Source: Granulicatella sp. WM01
GTDB lineage: Bacteria; Bacillota; Bacilli; Lactobacillales; Aerococcaceae
Length of the DNA stretch: 64,000 nucleotides
Direction: 5' to 3'
Assembly (NCBI RefSeq): GCF_004570605.1
Contig: NZ_SPPB01000001.1
Location: forward strand, 1-64,000
A program made the position numbers and the translations under genes. Under the pieces are notes generated by a model, which was not told the DNA's origin, made no database searches, and was given only the letters and a program-made list of their open reading frames with translations. Position 1 is the stretch's first letter; every line of letters begins with the position of its first letter. Below are positions 35,997 through 45,595 of the stretch, in pieces.

Positions 35997-36978
35997 GTGC
36001 ATCGCCATTAAAAATAGAGTTTTTAACGATAACATAATCTACACGGCGTATAGCTTCTAAATCTTTACCTCCTGCATAAGAGATAGAAGATTGTAGGTCT
36101 TGTTGCATTTCAACTAATGTATCAATAATACTACCTTTGTAATGGACTAACATTTTTTTGCCCTCAACGTTTTTCTTTTCACCTTTTTGAAATTCTGAAG
36201 CACTACCGAAATATTCTTTCATTTGTTTGCCATCAATGGTTACTGTATGTCCTGGAGATTCCTCATGCCCAGCAAATAGGGAGCCTATCATGACCATGGT
36301 TGCTCCAAAGCGAATAGATTTTGCAATATCTCCATTTGTGCGAATACCACCGTCAGCAATTAAAGGCTTACGTGCAGCTTTTGCACACCAGCGCAATGCA
36401 GCTAGTTGCCAGCCACCAGTACCAAAACCTGTTTTAAGTTTTGTGATACATACTTTCCCAGGACCTATACCAACTTTAGTGGCATCAGCTCCTGCATTTT
36501 CTAGCTCACGAACAGCTTCGGGTGTGCCAACGTTTCCTGCAATCACAAATGTTGTTGGCAAATGTTTTTTAATATGTTGAATCATCTGAATAACAGCATT
36601 GGAATGTCCATGAGCAATATCAATTGTAATATAGTCCGGAATAGCCTGCTCTGCTTCTAATTGGCAAATAAACTCATATTCTTGAGGTTTAACGCCAACA
36701 CTAATAGATGAGATAAGTTGTTTGTTTGCCATATATTTAATGAAAGGCAGTCGTGAGTCTTCATCAAAACGATGCATCACATAAAAATACCCTTCACGTG
36801 CTAAGGTTTCAGCTAATGTTTCATCAATAATGGTCTGCATATTTGCAGGGACAACGGGTAACTTAAATTGATGATTTCCTAACGTTACAGTTGTATCGCA
36901 TTCTGATCGACTATTCACAATGCATTTGTTAGGAATTAACTGAATATCCTCGTAATCAAAAACAGTAACTTGTTCCAT
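35992..36978 (-). CDS. guaC: GMP reductase
   Basis: GuaC reduces GMP to IMP with NADPH, in purine salvage. From ATG 36978 it is 328 residues, with AGGAG seven bases upstream. The start [12 protein letters not shown] and the IMPDH/GMPR barrel motifs are present: [29 protein letters not shown] (Cys nucleophile, ~185), [20 protein letters not shown] (~213) and [16 protein letters not shown]. The C-terminal flap [18 protein letters not shown] belongs to the GMPR type. No purine riboswitch was seen upstream. Confidence 0.95.
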   Translation of the reverse strand: MEQVTVFDYEDIQLIPNKCIVNSRSECDTTVTLGNHQFKLPVVPANMQTIIDETLAETLAREGYFYVMHRFDEDSRLPFIKYMANKQLISSISVGVKPQEYEFICQLEAEQAIPDYITIDIAHGHSNAVIQMIQHIKKHLPTTFVIAGNVGTPEAVRELENAGADATKVGIGPGKVCITKLKTGFGTGGWQLAALRWCAKAARKPLIADGGIRTNGDIAKSIRFGATMVMIGSLFAGHEESPGHTVTIDGKQMKEYFGSASEFQKGEKKNVEGKKMLVHYKGSIIDTLVEMQQDLQSSISYAGGKDLEAIRRVDYVIVKNSIFNGDAH

Positions 36979-37070
36979 ATTATCACTCCTCATTTCATGA
37001 CTAGGGAAAAAGTATCCTCAGCTATCATACCATGTTTTAATGGGAATACAAAATAATTCAGTTTGAAAAC

Positions 37071-37105
37071 AAAAAAAAGTAAGATAGTTTATCGTCTATC
37101 TTACT
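37071..37105 (-). terminator. terminator of FNR-like gene
   Basis: AGTAAGATAG at 37078-37087 pairs with CTATCTTACT at 37096-37105, followed on the reverse strand by a T8 run (37071-37078). Confidence 0.85.
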
Positions 37106-37111
37106 AAATGA

Positions 37112-38083
37112 TTATAAACTTGTGCTATGCATAGGTTGTATGCGTGATTTAGGATTAATGAAGTGCAATGCATTACTTACAGCTGTCGGTGCTTCTCCAA
37201 GTCCAGTTGCGATTAAATCAATTTTGCCATCGTATGTACAACAATCGCCAATAGCATAAATCCCTGGAATAGATGTTTCTTGTTTTGTATTCACACAAAT
37301 TTTATGACGGTTTAATGTGAGTCCCCAGTCTTTTAAATTGCCTATTGAGGAATGAAATCCATAATTGACAAACAAGCTATCTACAGGGATAGTGAGGGTG
37401 TCTGTTGTTCTTACTTTAGTTAATTCTAGATGTGTGAGAGTGTCACCTTTCCCAATTAGACGTGTTGGTAAATAAGGGGTGTAAACAGATACGCTAGAGT
37501 TATGTAGAGTTTGCACGCTATGCTCTAAGGCTCTAAATTCCTCACGGCGATGAATAAGAGTTATTGAACGAGTCGTTTTTTCAAAAGAAAGCGCCCAATC
37601 CACTGCTGAATCTCCACCGCCTAGTACAACAACATGTTGATTGGCAAATTGTTGTTGGTTTTGCACATGGTAATAAATGTTTTTAAAGGTGTGGATACCG
37701 TCCAAGTCTAATGTACGTGGTTTAAAGGCACCCAAACCCATGGCGATGATGACGGTTTTGCTGACATGAGAGGACGTTGATGTTTGTATGTTGAAAAAAT
37801 TTTCTGATTGATGAATAGCTTCTACCGTTTCATTTAGACATACAGTTGTGTCAAATGGAGATAATTGCTGTTTTAGATACTCAATTAACTCTTGTCCACT
37901 AACATGCATGAAAGCAGGGACGTCCAAAATCGTCTTTTCAGGGTATAACATAGCCGGTTGCCCACCTAATTGATGTAAAGAATCAATAATCTTTACTTTG
38001 GCTTGTCTTAAATGTGCGTAAAACGCAGCAAATAGCCCGACAGGACCACCGCCTATAATTGTAATATCATATAAATCTGTCAT
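37112..38083 (-). CDS. ferredoxin/flavodoxin-NADP+ reductase (TrxR-like, YumC type)
   Basis: A 323-residue flavoprotein with the fold of thioredoxin reductase but without its CxxC pair. This identifies the type 2 ferredoxin-NADP+ reductases of Firmicutes (YumC). It shows an FAD motif IIGGGPVGLFAAFYA (~8-22), GGQPAMLYPEK (~43), NADPH motif VVLGGGDSAVDWAL (~157) and IYAIGDCCTY (~276). ATG 38083 has AAAGGAG eight bases upstream; a longer frame to 38119 is unnecessary. It supplies electrons for flavodoxin- or ferredoxin-dependent enzymes. Confidence 0.88.
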   Translation of the reverse strand: MTDLYDITIIGGGPVGLFAAFYAHLRQAKVKIIDSLHQLGGQPAMLYPEKTILDVPAFMHVSGQELIEYLKQQLSPFDTTVCLNETVEAIHQSENFFNIQTSTSSHVSKTVIIAMGLGAFKPRTLDLDGIHTFKNIYYHVQNQQQFANQHVVVLGGGDSAVDWALSFEKTTRSITLIHRREEFRALEHSVQTLHNSSVSVYTPYLPTRLIGKGDTLTHLELTKVRTTDTLTIPVDSLFVNYGFHSSIGNLKDWGLTLNRHKICVNTKQETSIPGIYAIGDCCTYDGKIDLIATGLGEAPTAVSNALHFINPKSRIQPMHSTSL

Positions 38084-38235
38084 ATAGTAACTCCTTTTGA
38101 TGAATAAGACTGCTGGCAAAACGGCACAACAGTCTTACTGAACATGTTTAATCTGTAAAATAAGCAAGAATGAGGGGTGAAATGTGTAGTCATTGAATAC
38201 CACCCAAATAGGTACTGACGAATTAAAAATTGACA

Positions 38236-38733
38236 CTAAATACGGAATAATAAAATATCTAAAATAATTGTGGAAATAATACCTGTAAATAATCCAGCAA
38301 ACACTTCAGTAGGTTTATGCCCTAAATATTTTTTAATAATCATTTCTTTTAATTGTAAATCATCATTATCATCAGGGTCTTTGAAGTGTAGAGGAGAAAT
38401 AACATGTGTTTTTTCTAATTCATGAATAAGGTGTTCAAGGACAATACCTTGTTCACCACTTTGTCTACGTACCCCCATGGCATCAAACATAATAATCACA
38501 CCAAATGTAATAGCAATCGCTGCATAAGGAGATTCAATACCGTAGCGAATAGACACAGCAGTAATTAACGCACTAACAGCAGCCGAATGAGAGCTAGGCA
38601 TTCCGCCAGTAGAAACGGCTAATTTTATAGACGCTCGATGACTTTTTGAAAAATAAGCAATAGGAATTTTAATAAGTTGAGCAACCAAAATAGCACTCAA
38701 AGAGGCAATTAGAGGGAAATTATGTATTATCAA
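38236..38733 (-). CDS. divergent PAP2 family membrane protein (DUF212/YuiD)
   Basis: A 165-residue integral membrane protein of the divergent PAP2 (acid phosphatase/vanadium-dependent haloperoxidase-related) family. FPLIASLSAILVAQLIKIP and STGGMPSSHSAAVSAL (the conserved GGMPSSHSA) and FDAMGVRRQSGEQ identify it. Conserved His and Arg suggest lipid phosphatase-like chemistry, not demonstrated. I prefer TTG 38733, which is eight bases after GGAG (38742-38745). ATG 38751 or 38754 overlap that site. Confidence 0.88.
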   Translation of the reverse strand: MIIHNFPLIASLSAILVAQLIKIPIAYFSKSHRASIKLAVSTGGMPSSHSAAVSALITAVSIRYGIESPYAAIAITFGVIIMFDAMGVRRQSGEQGIVLEHLIHELEKTHVISPLHFKDPDDNDDLQLKEMIIKKYLGHKPTEVFAGLFTGIISTIILDILLFRI

Positions 38734-39143
38734 AAGATAGACTCCTTTCATCATGTCATCACGCTAACATTATACCATGATGTTGTCAGTATTGCGATAA
38801 ATAGCTTTGTGTATGTGAAAATATTAAATGGAAATGATAGAGAGTTGACAAGATAAGATGAAATGCAAGTGTGTGAAATTCATAAAAATAAGACTTAGGC
38901 ACAGAAAAAACTAAAGAAAATAAAATTTTTGGCATGGTAAAGTCGTGGTAATGTATTGTCAGTGAAAAAAAGGATATAACCTCACATAAATAGACATAGC
39001 ATGAGTTTATATTTTTGCAAGGTGCAATTTTTTTGAGTAGATATACAAGCAATATGTAAAAATGCATTTTTTAACAATACGCTTTTTTTTGTATGTGTTT
39101 TTTTGTATAATAGAAAAAGACAAGTCCGATGTAGGAGGCTTCT
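38734..39143. other. non-coding intergenic region
   Basis: About 400 bp between divergent genes. A TATAAT -10 near 39107 (TTTGTATAATAG) serves the metallophosphatase gene; homopolymer T tracts lie just upstream. No other feature was recognised. Confidence 0.4.
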
Positions 39144-39869
39144 ATGAAAAGTAAATTATTTATTGTTGGCGATGTGCATGGTGAGTATGATTTACTCAAA
39201 AAATTGTTGACATTATGGAATAAGGAAGAAGAACAACTGGTTTTTCTAGGCGATTTAGCGGATAGAGGACCAAAAAGTAAACAATGTTTTTTGTTGGTTA
39301 AACAACTGGTTGAAAATGAGCAAGCTATTTGTTTAAGTGGGAATCATGAAGATATTTTACTGAAATGGCTAGCAGAACCGCAAGACAATTTCGATTGGTA
39401 CTTACGAAATGGTGGGCAGGCAACCCTTGAAAGTTTGTTATACCCAGGAGTAATGGAGGAGGAAAGCCCTCTTGATATGGCAAAACTTATTCAAGGAAGA
39501 TTTGCTGAATTAATTGAATTTATTGAAGAATTACCACTGTATTATGAAACGGAGTACTGTATTTGCGTTCATGCAGGTGTTAATTTGGCTTTAGAGAATT
39601 GGAAAGATACATCACGTAGAGATTTTATTTGGATACGTGACCCATTTCATCAAGCAAAAAATACTTTAGATAAATACATTGTGTTTGGACACACACCAGT
39701 ACAAAGTTTACACAGTAAACTAACGGATACACATCTATGGTATTCAGATAAAAAGATTGGCATAGATGGCGGTGCGGTATATCATGGTGCATTACACGGT
39801 GTAGTATTATCGGAAAATGGGATTGAAGCAGATTATCAAGTGATGCACCCACAACACCGTTGGGAATAA
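39144..39869 (+). CDS. metallophosphatase (Ser/Thr phosphatase or Ap4A hydrolase-like)
   Basis: A 241-residue calcineurin-like phosphoesterase. Metal-binding motifs are complete: FIVGDVHGEYD (~6-16), LVFLGDLADRGPKS (~32-45), CLSGNHEDI (~61-69), CVHAGV (~138) and VFGHTPV (~171). Overall similarity is to PrpA/PrpE or ApaH-like enzymes, so the substrate may be a phosphoprotein or a diadenosine polyphosphate. GGAGGC precedes the start. It lies 25 bp upstream of tex and may be co-transcribed. Confidence 0.88.
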   Translation: MKSKLFIVGDVHGEYDLLKKLLTLWNKEEEQLVFLGDLADRGPKSKQCFLLVKQLVENEQAICLSGNHEDILLKWLAEPQDNFDWYLRNGGQATLESLLYPGVMEEESPLDMAKLIQGRFAELIEFIEELPLYYETEYCICVHAGVNLALENWKDTSRRDFIWIRDPFHQAKNTLDKYIVFGHTPVQSLHSKLTDTHLWYSDKKIGIDGGAVYHGALHGVVLSENGIEADYQVMHPQHRWE

Positions 39870-39894
39870 TGTGAAGAATAAATGAAAGAGAGTA

Positions 39895-42114
39895 ATGAAA
39901 ATGAATACAGTTGAAGAATTTGAACAACAAGAAGTAGACACGCATGCCAAAGAGGCGTTGCGTTTAACACTCAAACAGTTGCCACAATATAAAGAAAAGC
40001 AAGTAGGTAGTGTCCTAGATTTATTGTCTAGTGGGAATACAATCCCGTTTATTGCACGCTACCGTAAGGAAATGACAGGTTCTTTAGATGAGGTGCAAAT
40101 TCGTGAGATTTCTGAAACATTTGCTTATTTGGAGAATTTAACTAAACGTAAAGAAGAAGTTATTCGTTTGATTGATGAACAAGGAAAGTTAACTCCGGAT
40201 TTACACAAAGCTATTTTGGAAGCTGACAAGATGCAACAAGTGGAAGATTTATATCGTCCGTTTAAACAAAAAAGACGAACAAAAGCAACAATTGCCAAAG
40301 AAAAAGGACTAGAACCTCTGGCACTTTGGTTGTTTGAAGGGCAAGAGCAAGCAGATGTTTTACAAGAAGCATCAAAATATGTATCAGAAGAACATCAGAT
40401 TTTAACGGAAACGGATGCTTTGCAAGGAGCGCATGAAATTTTAGCAGAAATGATTGGAGATGTTGCACAATACCGTGAATGGATTCGCCAGTATACTCGA
40501 AAAAATGGGCAGTTGGTTGTTCAAGAAAAAGATGTGCAAAAAGATGAAAAACATGTTTACGAAATGTATTATGATTTTTCAGAGGCAGTTGAGCATATTA
40601 AACCTCATAGAATACTAGCCATTAATCGTGGAGAAAATGAAGGAGTATTGAAAGTTGCTATTCAAATAGATGAGCAAGCGATATTTCAGTACTTGGCTAA
40701 ACAATTACATGTAAATTCTACATTTTCTAGTGCAATGTACGTGAGTGCAGCTTATGAGGATAGTTATAAACGGTTTATTGCACCAAGTATTGAGCGAGAA
40801 CTTAGACGTGAATTAACGGAAAAAGCTGATGAACAAGCCATTGCAGTATTTGGAGATAATTTAAAACATTTATTATTGCAACCACCAATGAAAGACAGTA
40901 TTGTGTTAGGTTTGGATCCGGCTTATCGTACAGGGTGTAAACTAGCCGTTGTAGATGAAACGGGACGTGTTTTAGATAAAGGTGTGATTTATCCACATAA
41001 ACCAGCTCCTGAACATAAAAGAAAGAGTGCCGGCGACTTATTAAAACAACTCATAGAAAAATATCAAGTCAATATTGTTGCCATTGGAAATGGAACGGCA
41101 AGTCGAGAATCTGAACAATTTGTGGCAGAACAATTAAAAAATTTGGAGCGTACAGTATATTATGTGATTGTTAATGAAGCCGGTGCGTCCGTTTATTCTG
41201 CTAGTGATATTGCTCGTCAAGAATTTCCAGACTTTCAAGTTGAGGAACGGAGTGCAGTCAGCATTGCACGCCGTTTACAAGATCCTTTAGCAGAACTTGT
41301 TAAAATAGATCCTAAATCGGTTGGTGTTGGGCAATACCAGCATGATGTGTCACAAAAAGCATTGACAAGTCAGCTAGATTTTGTAGTTGAAACAGTTGTT
41401 AACCAAGTGGGCGTTAACTTAAATACAGCCAGTGCAACCCTTTTACAACATGTTTCTGGAATGAACAAGACGATTGCAAATAATATTGTGACGTACCGCA
41501 ATGAACATGGCATGTTTACAAACCGTATGGAATTAAAAAAAGTGCCTCGTTTAGGACCGAAAGCATTTGAACAAGCTATAGGCTTTTTAAGAATTATTAA
41601 TGGGACTAACGTGTTGGATAATACGGCTATTCACCCAGAAAGTTATGCTGAAACGCTCCAATTATTGCAAGTGGCAAATATAACCGTAGATGAGTTGGGA
41701 AGTGAGGAGGCAAACCAAAAATTAAGCGGATTAACGCTTGAAAAGGCAAAGGCTTTGACCCACTTAGGTGAGCAAACCATTCAAGATATATTGGAAGCCT
41801 TGGAAAAACCGGGGAGAGATGTTCGAGAAAGCATATCTTCACCGTTATTACGCCAAGATGTTTTAAGTATGGAAGATTTAAAAGTAGGCATGGAATTACA
41901 AGGAACGGTGCGAAATGTAGTCGATTTTGGTGCATTTGTTGATATTGGTGTTAAGCAAGATGGCTTAGTTCATTTATCAAAAATGAGTAAAAAATTTGTC
42001 CGTCTGGCAAGTGACATCGTTTCTGTTGGCGATATTGTGACCGTTTGGATTGAACAAGTTGATTTAGAGAAGAAAAGAATTGCATTAACTATGGTTGGTC
42101 CTCATGAACGATGA
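39895..42114 (+). CDS. tex: Tex family RNA-binding transcription accessory protein
   Basis: A 739-residue protein homologous to Tex/Spt6, an essential or near-essential nucleic-acid-binding factor in Gram-positives. N-terminal helical region with IPFIARYRKEMTGSLDE (~46), YqgF-like nuclease fold around VLGLDPAYRTGCKLAVV (~335), tandem helix-hairpin-helix (~500-560, NIVTYRNEHGMFTNR) and a C-terminal S1 domain (GTVRNVVDFGAFVDIGVKQ, ~665-735). ATG 39895 with AAAGAGAG upstream. Its end overlaps sprT by 11 bp. Confidence 0.95.
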   Translation: MKMNTVEEFEQQEVDTHAKEALRLTLKQLPQYKEKQVGSVLDLLSSGNTIPFIARYRKEMTGSLDEVQIREISETFAYLENLTKRKEEVIRLIDEQGKLTPDLHKAILEADKMQQVEDLYRPFKQKRRTKATIAKEKGLEPLALWLFEGQEQADVLQEASKYVSEEHQILTETDALQGAHEILAEMIGDVAQYREWIRQYTRKNGQLVVQEKDVQKDEKHVYEMYYDFSEAVEHIKPHRILAINRGENEGVLKVAIQIDEQAIFQYLAKQLHVNSTFSSAMYVSAAYEDSYKRFIAPSIERELRRELTEKADEQAIAVFGDNLKHLLLQPPMKDSIVLGLDPAYRTGCKLAVVDETGRVLDKGVIYPHKPAPEHKRKSAGDLLKQLIEKYQVNIVAIGNGTASRESEQFVAEQLKNLERTVYYVIVNEAGASVYSASDIARQEFPDFQVEERSAVSIARRLQDPLAELVKIDPKSVGVGQYQHDVSQKALTSQLDFVVETVVNQVGVNLNTASATLLQHVSGMNKTIANNIVTYRNEHGMFTNRMELKKVPRLGPKAFEQAIGFLRIINGTNVLDNTAIHPESYAETLQLLQVANITVDELGSEEANQKLSGLTLEKAKALTHLGEQTIQDILEALEKPGRDVRESISSPLLRQDVLSMEDLKVGMELQGTVRNVVDFGAFVDIGVKQDGLVHLSKMSKKFVRLASDIVSVGDIVTVWIEQVDLEKKRIALTMVGPHER

Positions 42115-42568
42115 ACAACTTCAGCAACTTGTTGAACAGATTTCTCTGGAATGGTTTAAACGTCCTTTTTTACATCGAGCTTTTTTCAATCGGCGTTTAA
42201 AAACAACAGGAGGACGTTACCATATAAAGACGCATCATATTGATGTTAATAAAAAAGTTTTGGATAGATTTGGCATAGACGAACTAGTTGGGGTTATCAA
42301 ACATGAATTGTGCCATTATCATTTACATCTTCAACATAAAGGGTATCGTCATCAAGATAAGGACTTTAAAGTATTACTAAAGCAAGTGGGTGGCAGTCGA
42401 TACGTCAAAAACGTTGATGATAATGTATTGTTTCACGTCTATCAATGCACCTGTTGTGAATGTTTAGTATTTAGAAAACGAAAAATAGAGATAAAATATT
42501 ATAGATGTGCAAACTGTTTATCAGCATTAGTATATGTTGGTAGGCACAAGCGAGAAGATTTTGCATAG
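42104..42568 (+). CDS. sprT: SprT-like zinc metalloprotease family protein
   Basis: A 154-residue protein with the zincin motif VIKHELCHYHL (~62-72) and a C-terminal zinc ribbon (CTCCECL and CANCL). This is the Firmicute SprT-like group (YdcK), which follows tex in several genomes. ATG 42104 overlaps the tex stop. The earlier start at 42095 adds three residues and lacks a site. It may process DNA-protein crosslinks like eukaryotic Spartan, an inference from family fold only. Confidence 0.93.
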   Translation: MNDEQLQQLVEQISLEWFKRPFLHRAFFNRRLKTTGGRYHIKTHHIDVNKKVLDRFGIDELVGVIKHELCHYHLHLQHKGYRHQDKDFKVLLKQVGGSRYVKNVDDNVLFHVYQCTCCECLVFRKRKIEIKYYRCANCLSALVYVGRHKREDFA

Positions 42569-42728
42569 TTGATAACTAATGGAATGCATCAGAGAAATAG
42601 TGAGATGTTGAATTACTGTTTTAGGGAAACGAACAGAGCAAGATAAGACAAAACTTTGAAAAAAATTAAAATAGATAATATTAGGTGCATATTAAATGGG
42701 CTAGACAAAATCTATCAATAAATTTAAA

Positions 42729-42775
42729 CGACTTTAAATCAAGGAATGACGCACCTTGACTTAAAGCCGTTTTTT
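42729..42775 (+). terminator. terminator downstream of sprT
   Basis: CGACTTTAAATCAAGG at 42729-42744 pairs with CCTTGACTTAAAGCCG at 42754-42769 (one mismatch), followed by a T6 run. An outer AATAAAT/ATTTATT pair around 42717-42787 extends it. Confidence 0.75.
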
Positions 42776-42863
42776 GAAATATTTATTGTACACCCGATAT
42801 TTTAAGACAGGGAAAAAACAAGCGTTGTCTGAAGTGGTATGTTTAAAACGGTTGAGAGTGAGC

Positions 42864-42972
42864 AAAAACTAAAATTTTAGTCTTTTGATGAACATTTAAA
42901 AAATTGAAAACAGCTTAGAACTAACGTTTCTGATGACGTCATGATAAGCTGTTTTTTTATTTTTAAGACTTC
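42864..42972 (-). repeat. dispersed ~110-bp repeat, copy 1
   Basis: In reverse complement it matches copies at 45197-45297 and 49574-49702. The shared core contains AAAACAGCTTA, the palindrome TGACGTCA, CAGAAACGTT, TAAGCTGTTTTCAATT and a later A-rich arm. AAAACAGCTTA/TAAGCTGTTTT forms a stem. Confidence 0.75.
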
Positions 42973-43182
42973 TTTATCAGTTCCGTTGTGTTATTCGGAA
43001 AGTGTTTTTCTAAATAACTTCTTTATTTAAATCTGAAATTATAGACATTTATAGGGTATTTACTATACGTATGGTTTATAGATTTACACCATCAGACTAA
43101 TAATACCTATTATCAGTTTGTACACTGATAAATAACACCGTTAAAGTGATTGTTTTGGAACTCTAGTTTGTTTAAAAACGTG

Positions 43183-43532
43183 TCAATCCACCAAGAACAC
43201 CCGTATCTCCATTTGTGTTAATGTTGGAAAGAGAAGCGATATGTTTTTTTGTGCAGTTAACGTCATTAAATGATCATATTCATGGCGGTTGATACGCGTT
43301 AATAATCGTTTAACATTGAGGCGACTAGCCATTTCAAGATTTTTATCACGTCTTAAATCAGAAATAATTTCTGCTACTGTTGTAAGTTAGTTTGTAGCAG
43401 GCTAGTGTTTGTTGTAAACGATTGTTCTAAAGCGATTAGATGTGTTAAAACTTCTTGTTTCCACATCGCTTCCACATCTTTTTGAGTGGTATGGTCTTTT
43501 TTGGAGAAAAGTTTTTTAAGAAATTTTATCAT
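43183..43532 (-). pseudogene. frameshifted hypothetical gene remnant
   Basis: From ATG 43532 the reverse strand reads MIKFLKKLFSKKDHTTQKDV and a helical segment to a stop near 43386. Shifting frame there restores a clean continuation (TVAEIISDLRRDKNLEMASR, then LNVKRLLTRINRHEYDHLMT) to TGA at 43183-43185. The two parts form one ~115-residue charged helical protein broken by a single frameshift. I do not recognise the family. The rest of 42973-44126 is AT-rich with no other credible gene. Confidence 0.55.
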
Positions 43533-44126
43533 GGTTGACCACGTCCTAGATGAGTATTATCAACAGGCTCTAAAGTAGGATAAGAATTACTGTTAAGGTT
43601 GTTTTTTGATGTGAAGATGTATCTGAAAAGACAGAAAGGTTTTTAAACATTGGTACTAATCGGCATAGAGTATACAGTACACAAACAACTGTTTTTTTAA
43701 AATATTCCTCCTTGTTATTATATTAACAAGTGTATATTGGTTACATCGTGACGTCAACACCATTTTAAAGCATGATAACTATTTTTTATTGTACAATTCT
43801 GTCGACATTGAAAATATGGTTGTTTACTATATTTCATTCGCTAATAAACTAGAAAAGTAGCTTTTAGAACGAGATAAAAAATAGCTTTTCCATACTAATC
43901 AAATAGATACAAAAAAGATGTCAAAACGATTAAATATGTAACAAATATGTAACAAAGCCCTTTTTATGTAACAAAGTGGTTAAGAAAAGATGAAAGAAAG
44001 CGATTTACTATTTGTAAAGTGGAGACGGAGTGCTAGTATATGCCCAGGGTTTTGCTAGATGTTGCTATAGCATGCCTAGGGAAGAAAAAGGGAAAGGTGC
44101 AACGATACAAGGATGGAGAACATTTT

Positions 44127-44966
44127 ATGAATAAAAAACAATTAACAAAAATAATGGGGATAGCCCTATTTATGACACTTATTAGCAACACGTTATTAAC
44201 GACTGCAGTATCTGCTCGGGAAACGTGGATACCAAGAAGTGTTGCTCAAATTAAATCAGATTTAATAAGTGATGAATCAGGTTTAAATGCATACACAATA
44301 CAATGGGGAGATACGTTATATGCGATTTCATTAGCTACAGATATGTCAATAGAACATCTTGCAAAAGTAAATAATATTGAAAATATTCGCCTAATTCATA
44401 CGGGGAATACCATTTATTTCAATGAGGATAAAACAGTCATTACAGTGGCTAGCCAAGAGGAAAAAGGTGTATTGGTACAAAGTTTCAATGTCGTAGATGG
44501 ACATGAAGTGCCTACACCAAAGCAAACTATTGAAAAAATTGAGCAAGAAAAGCAACCTCAACATGTGCAGGTACTTCAGGAGGAAACACGTGAAGAAATA
44601 AAAGACGTAACTTCTCAAGAGGAAACACAACAATCTGTTGAAGAAATTACGGCGGTTGTGTCCTTGCCAGCTATAAGTTCGACTAGCCCTCATTTGTATG
44701 CATTAAGTGAATTTATGTATAGTGGAATCATTTATTGGAGCCAGTATAAATTCACATATTATTCACAATCTGTCTTGCCTGGAGGAGGATTAGTTATTCC
44801 AGGTAGACATGTTAACGAAAATGGCTATGTTGTAGACGGAGATGGTTATATCGTACTGGCTAATAGTGCACCTCTAGGAACCGTTATAGATACACCATTT
44901 GGTGCTAAAGGAAAAGTGTACGATAGAGGAACATCAGGAAATCATTTTGATGTGTATATTCGTTAA
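44127..44966 (+). CDS. secreted LysM protein with 3D-like C-terminal domain
   Basis: A 279-residue exoprotein. A Sec signal peptide is at ~1-29 (NKKQLTKIMGIALFMTLISN, cleavage near VSA-RE). One LysM domain (~50-97; YTIQWGDTLYAISLATDMS) binds peptidoglycan. A Gln/Glu-rich linker (~115-180) leads to a C-terminal block ending DGYIVLANSAPLGTVIDTPF, then VYDRGTSGNHFDVYIR, resembling the 3D/double-psi barrel lytic domain. GATGGAG at 44112-44118 supports ATG 44127; the frame upstream to 44040 is not supported. Probable autolysin or wall-remodelling protein. Confidence 0.8.
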   Translation: MNKKQLTKIMGIALFMTLISNTLLTTAVSARETWIPRSVAQIKSDLISDESGLNAYTIQWGDTLYAISLATDMSIEHLAKVNNIENIRLIHTGNTIYFNEDKTVITVASQEEKGVLVQSFNVVDGHEVPTPKQTIEKIEQEKQPQHVQVLQEETREEIKDVTSQEETQQSVEEITAVVSLPAISSTSPHLYALSEFMYSGIIYWSQYKFTYYSQSVLPGGGLVIPGRHVNENGYVVDGDGYIVLANSAPLGTVIDTPFGAKGKVYDRGTSGNHFDVYIR

Positions 44967-45595
44967 TATTTCAAAATAATCAAAGAACCAGTAAATGTCT
45001 TAACAGCCTAAGACAGTTTACTGGTTTTTAAGTATGCACAGAAAATAAGCAATGACATGATAAAAATGGCTATCTTTAAATAAAAGGATTGCCGTTTTTT
45101 ATTTTTAACATGTTTTATATGAGTGAACGTGAGTAGGAGTAGATGCTGTTGACTCTTTCAAGTGCCGTTAAATAGGAATAGTGGGTCTTGGAGAACAGTC
45201 TTAAAAATAGCTTATAATGACGTCATCAGAAACGTTGATTCTAAGCTGTTTTCAATTGTTCACATGTTAATCGAAAGGCTAAAACTTTAGTTTTTTATTG
45301 GTTCGTTTATACGATAATTAGAGTATATACACTAATATACTCTATGTTCATTTTTTATAAGAAAAAAAGTATGATATAAACATGGAAATCGGTTGCAAAG
45401 TTGTGTACGTTAAGAATAAAAAGGCGTATAATCAGGATATAACGTTAGGGGAAACGTAGATTTAGATGACAAAAAAAGGAGGTTCTAGCAATGAGGATAT
45501 GGCGAGTATGCATTGGGTTAACTGGATATACATGAGTATATGATGGAATAGCTGTATTTTACATAATATATAAGTAATAGTTAGGAGAAATATGT
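44967..45595. other. intergenic region with repeat copy 2
   Basis: About 630 bp with no gene. It contains a terminator-like pair after the 3D gene (CAGTAAA near 44990 with TTTACTG near 45015) and repeat copy 2 at 45197-45297. AGGAGAA at 45583-45589 is the ribosome-binding site of the next gene. Confidence 0.45.
45197..45297 (+). repeat. dispersed ~110-bp repeat, copy 2
   Basis: Direct-orientation match to 49574-49702 and inverted match to 42864-42972; it retains AGCTTATAATGACGTCATCAG and TAAGCTGTTTTCAATTGTT. It lies 300 bp upstream of the LysM-barnase gene. Confidence 0.75.

Noticed and set aside
37112-38083. Thioredoxin reductase
   Set aside because: The fold matches but the CxxC redox pair is missing, so ferredoxin-NADP reductase is the better call.
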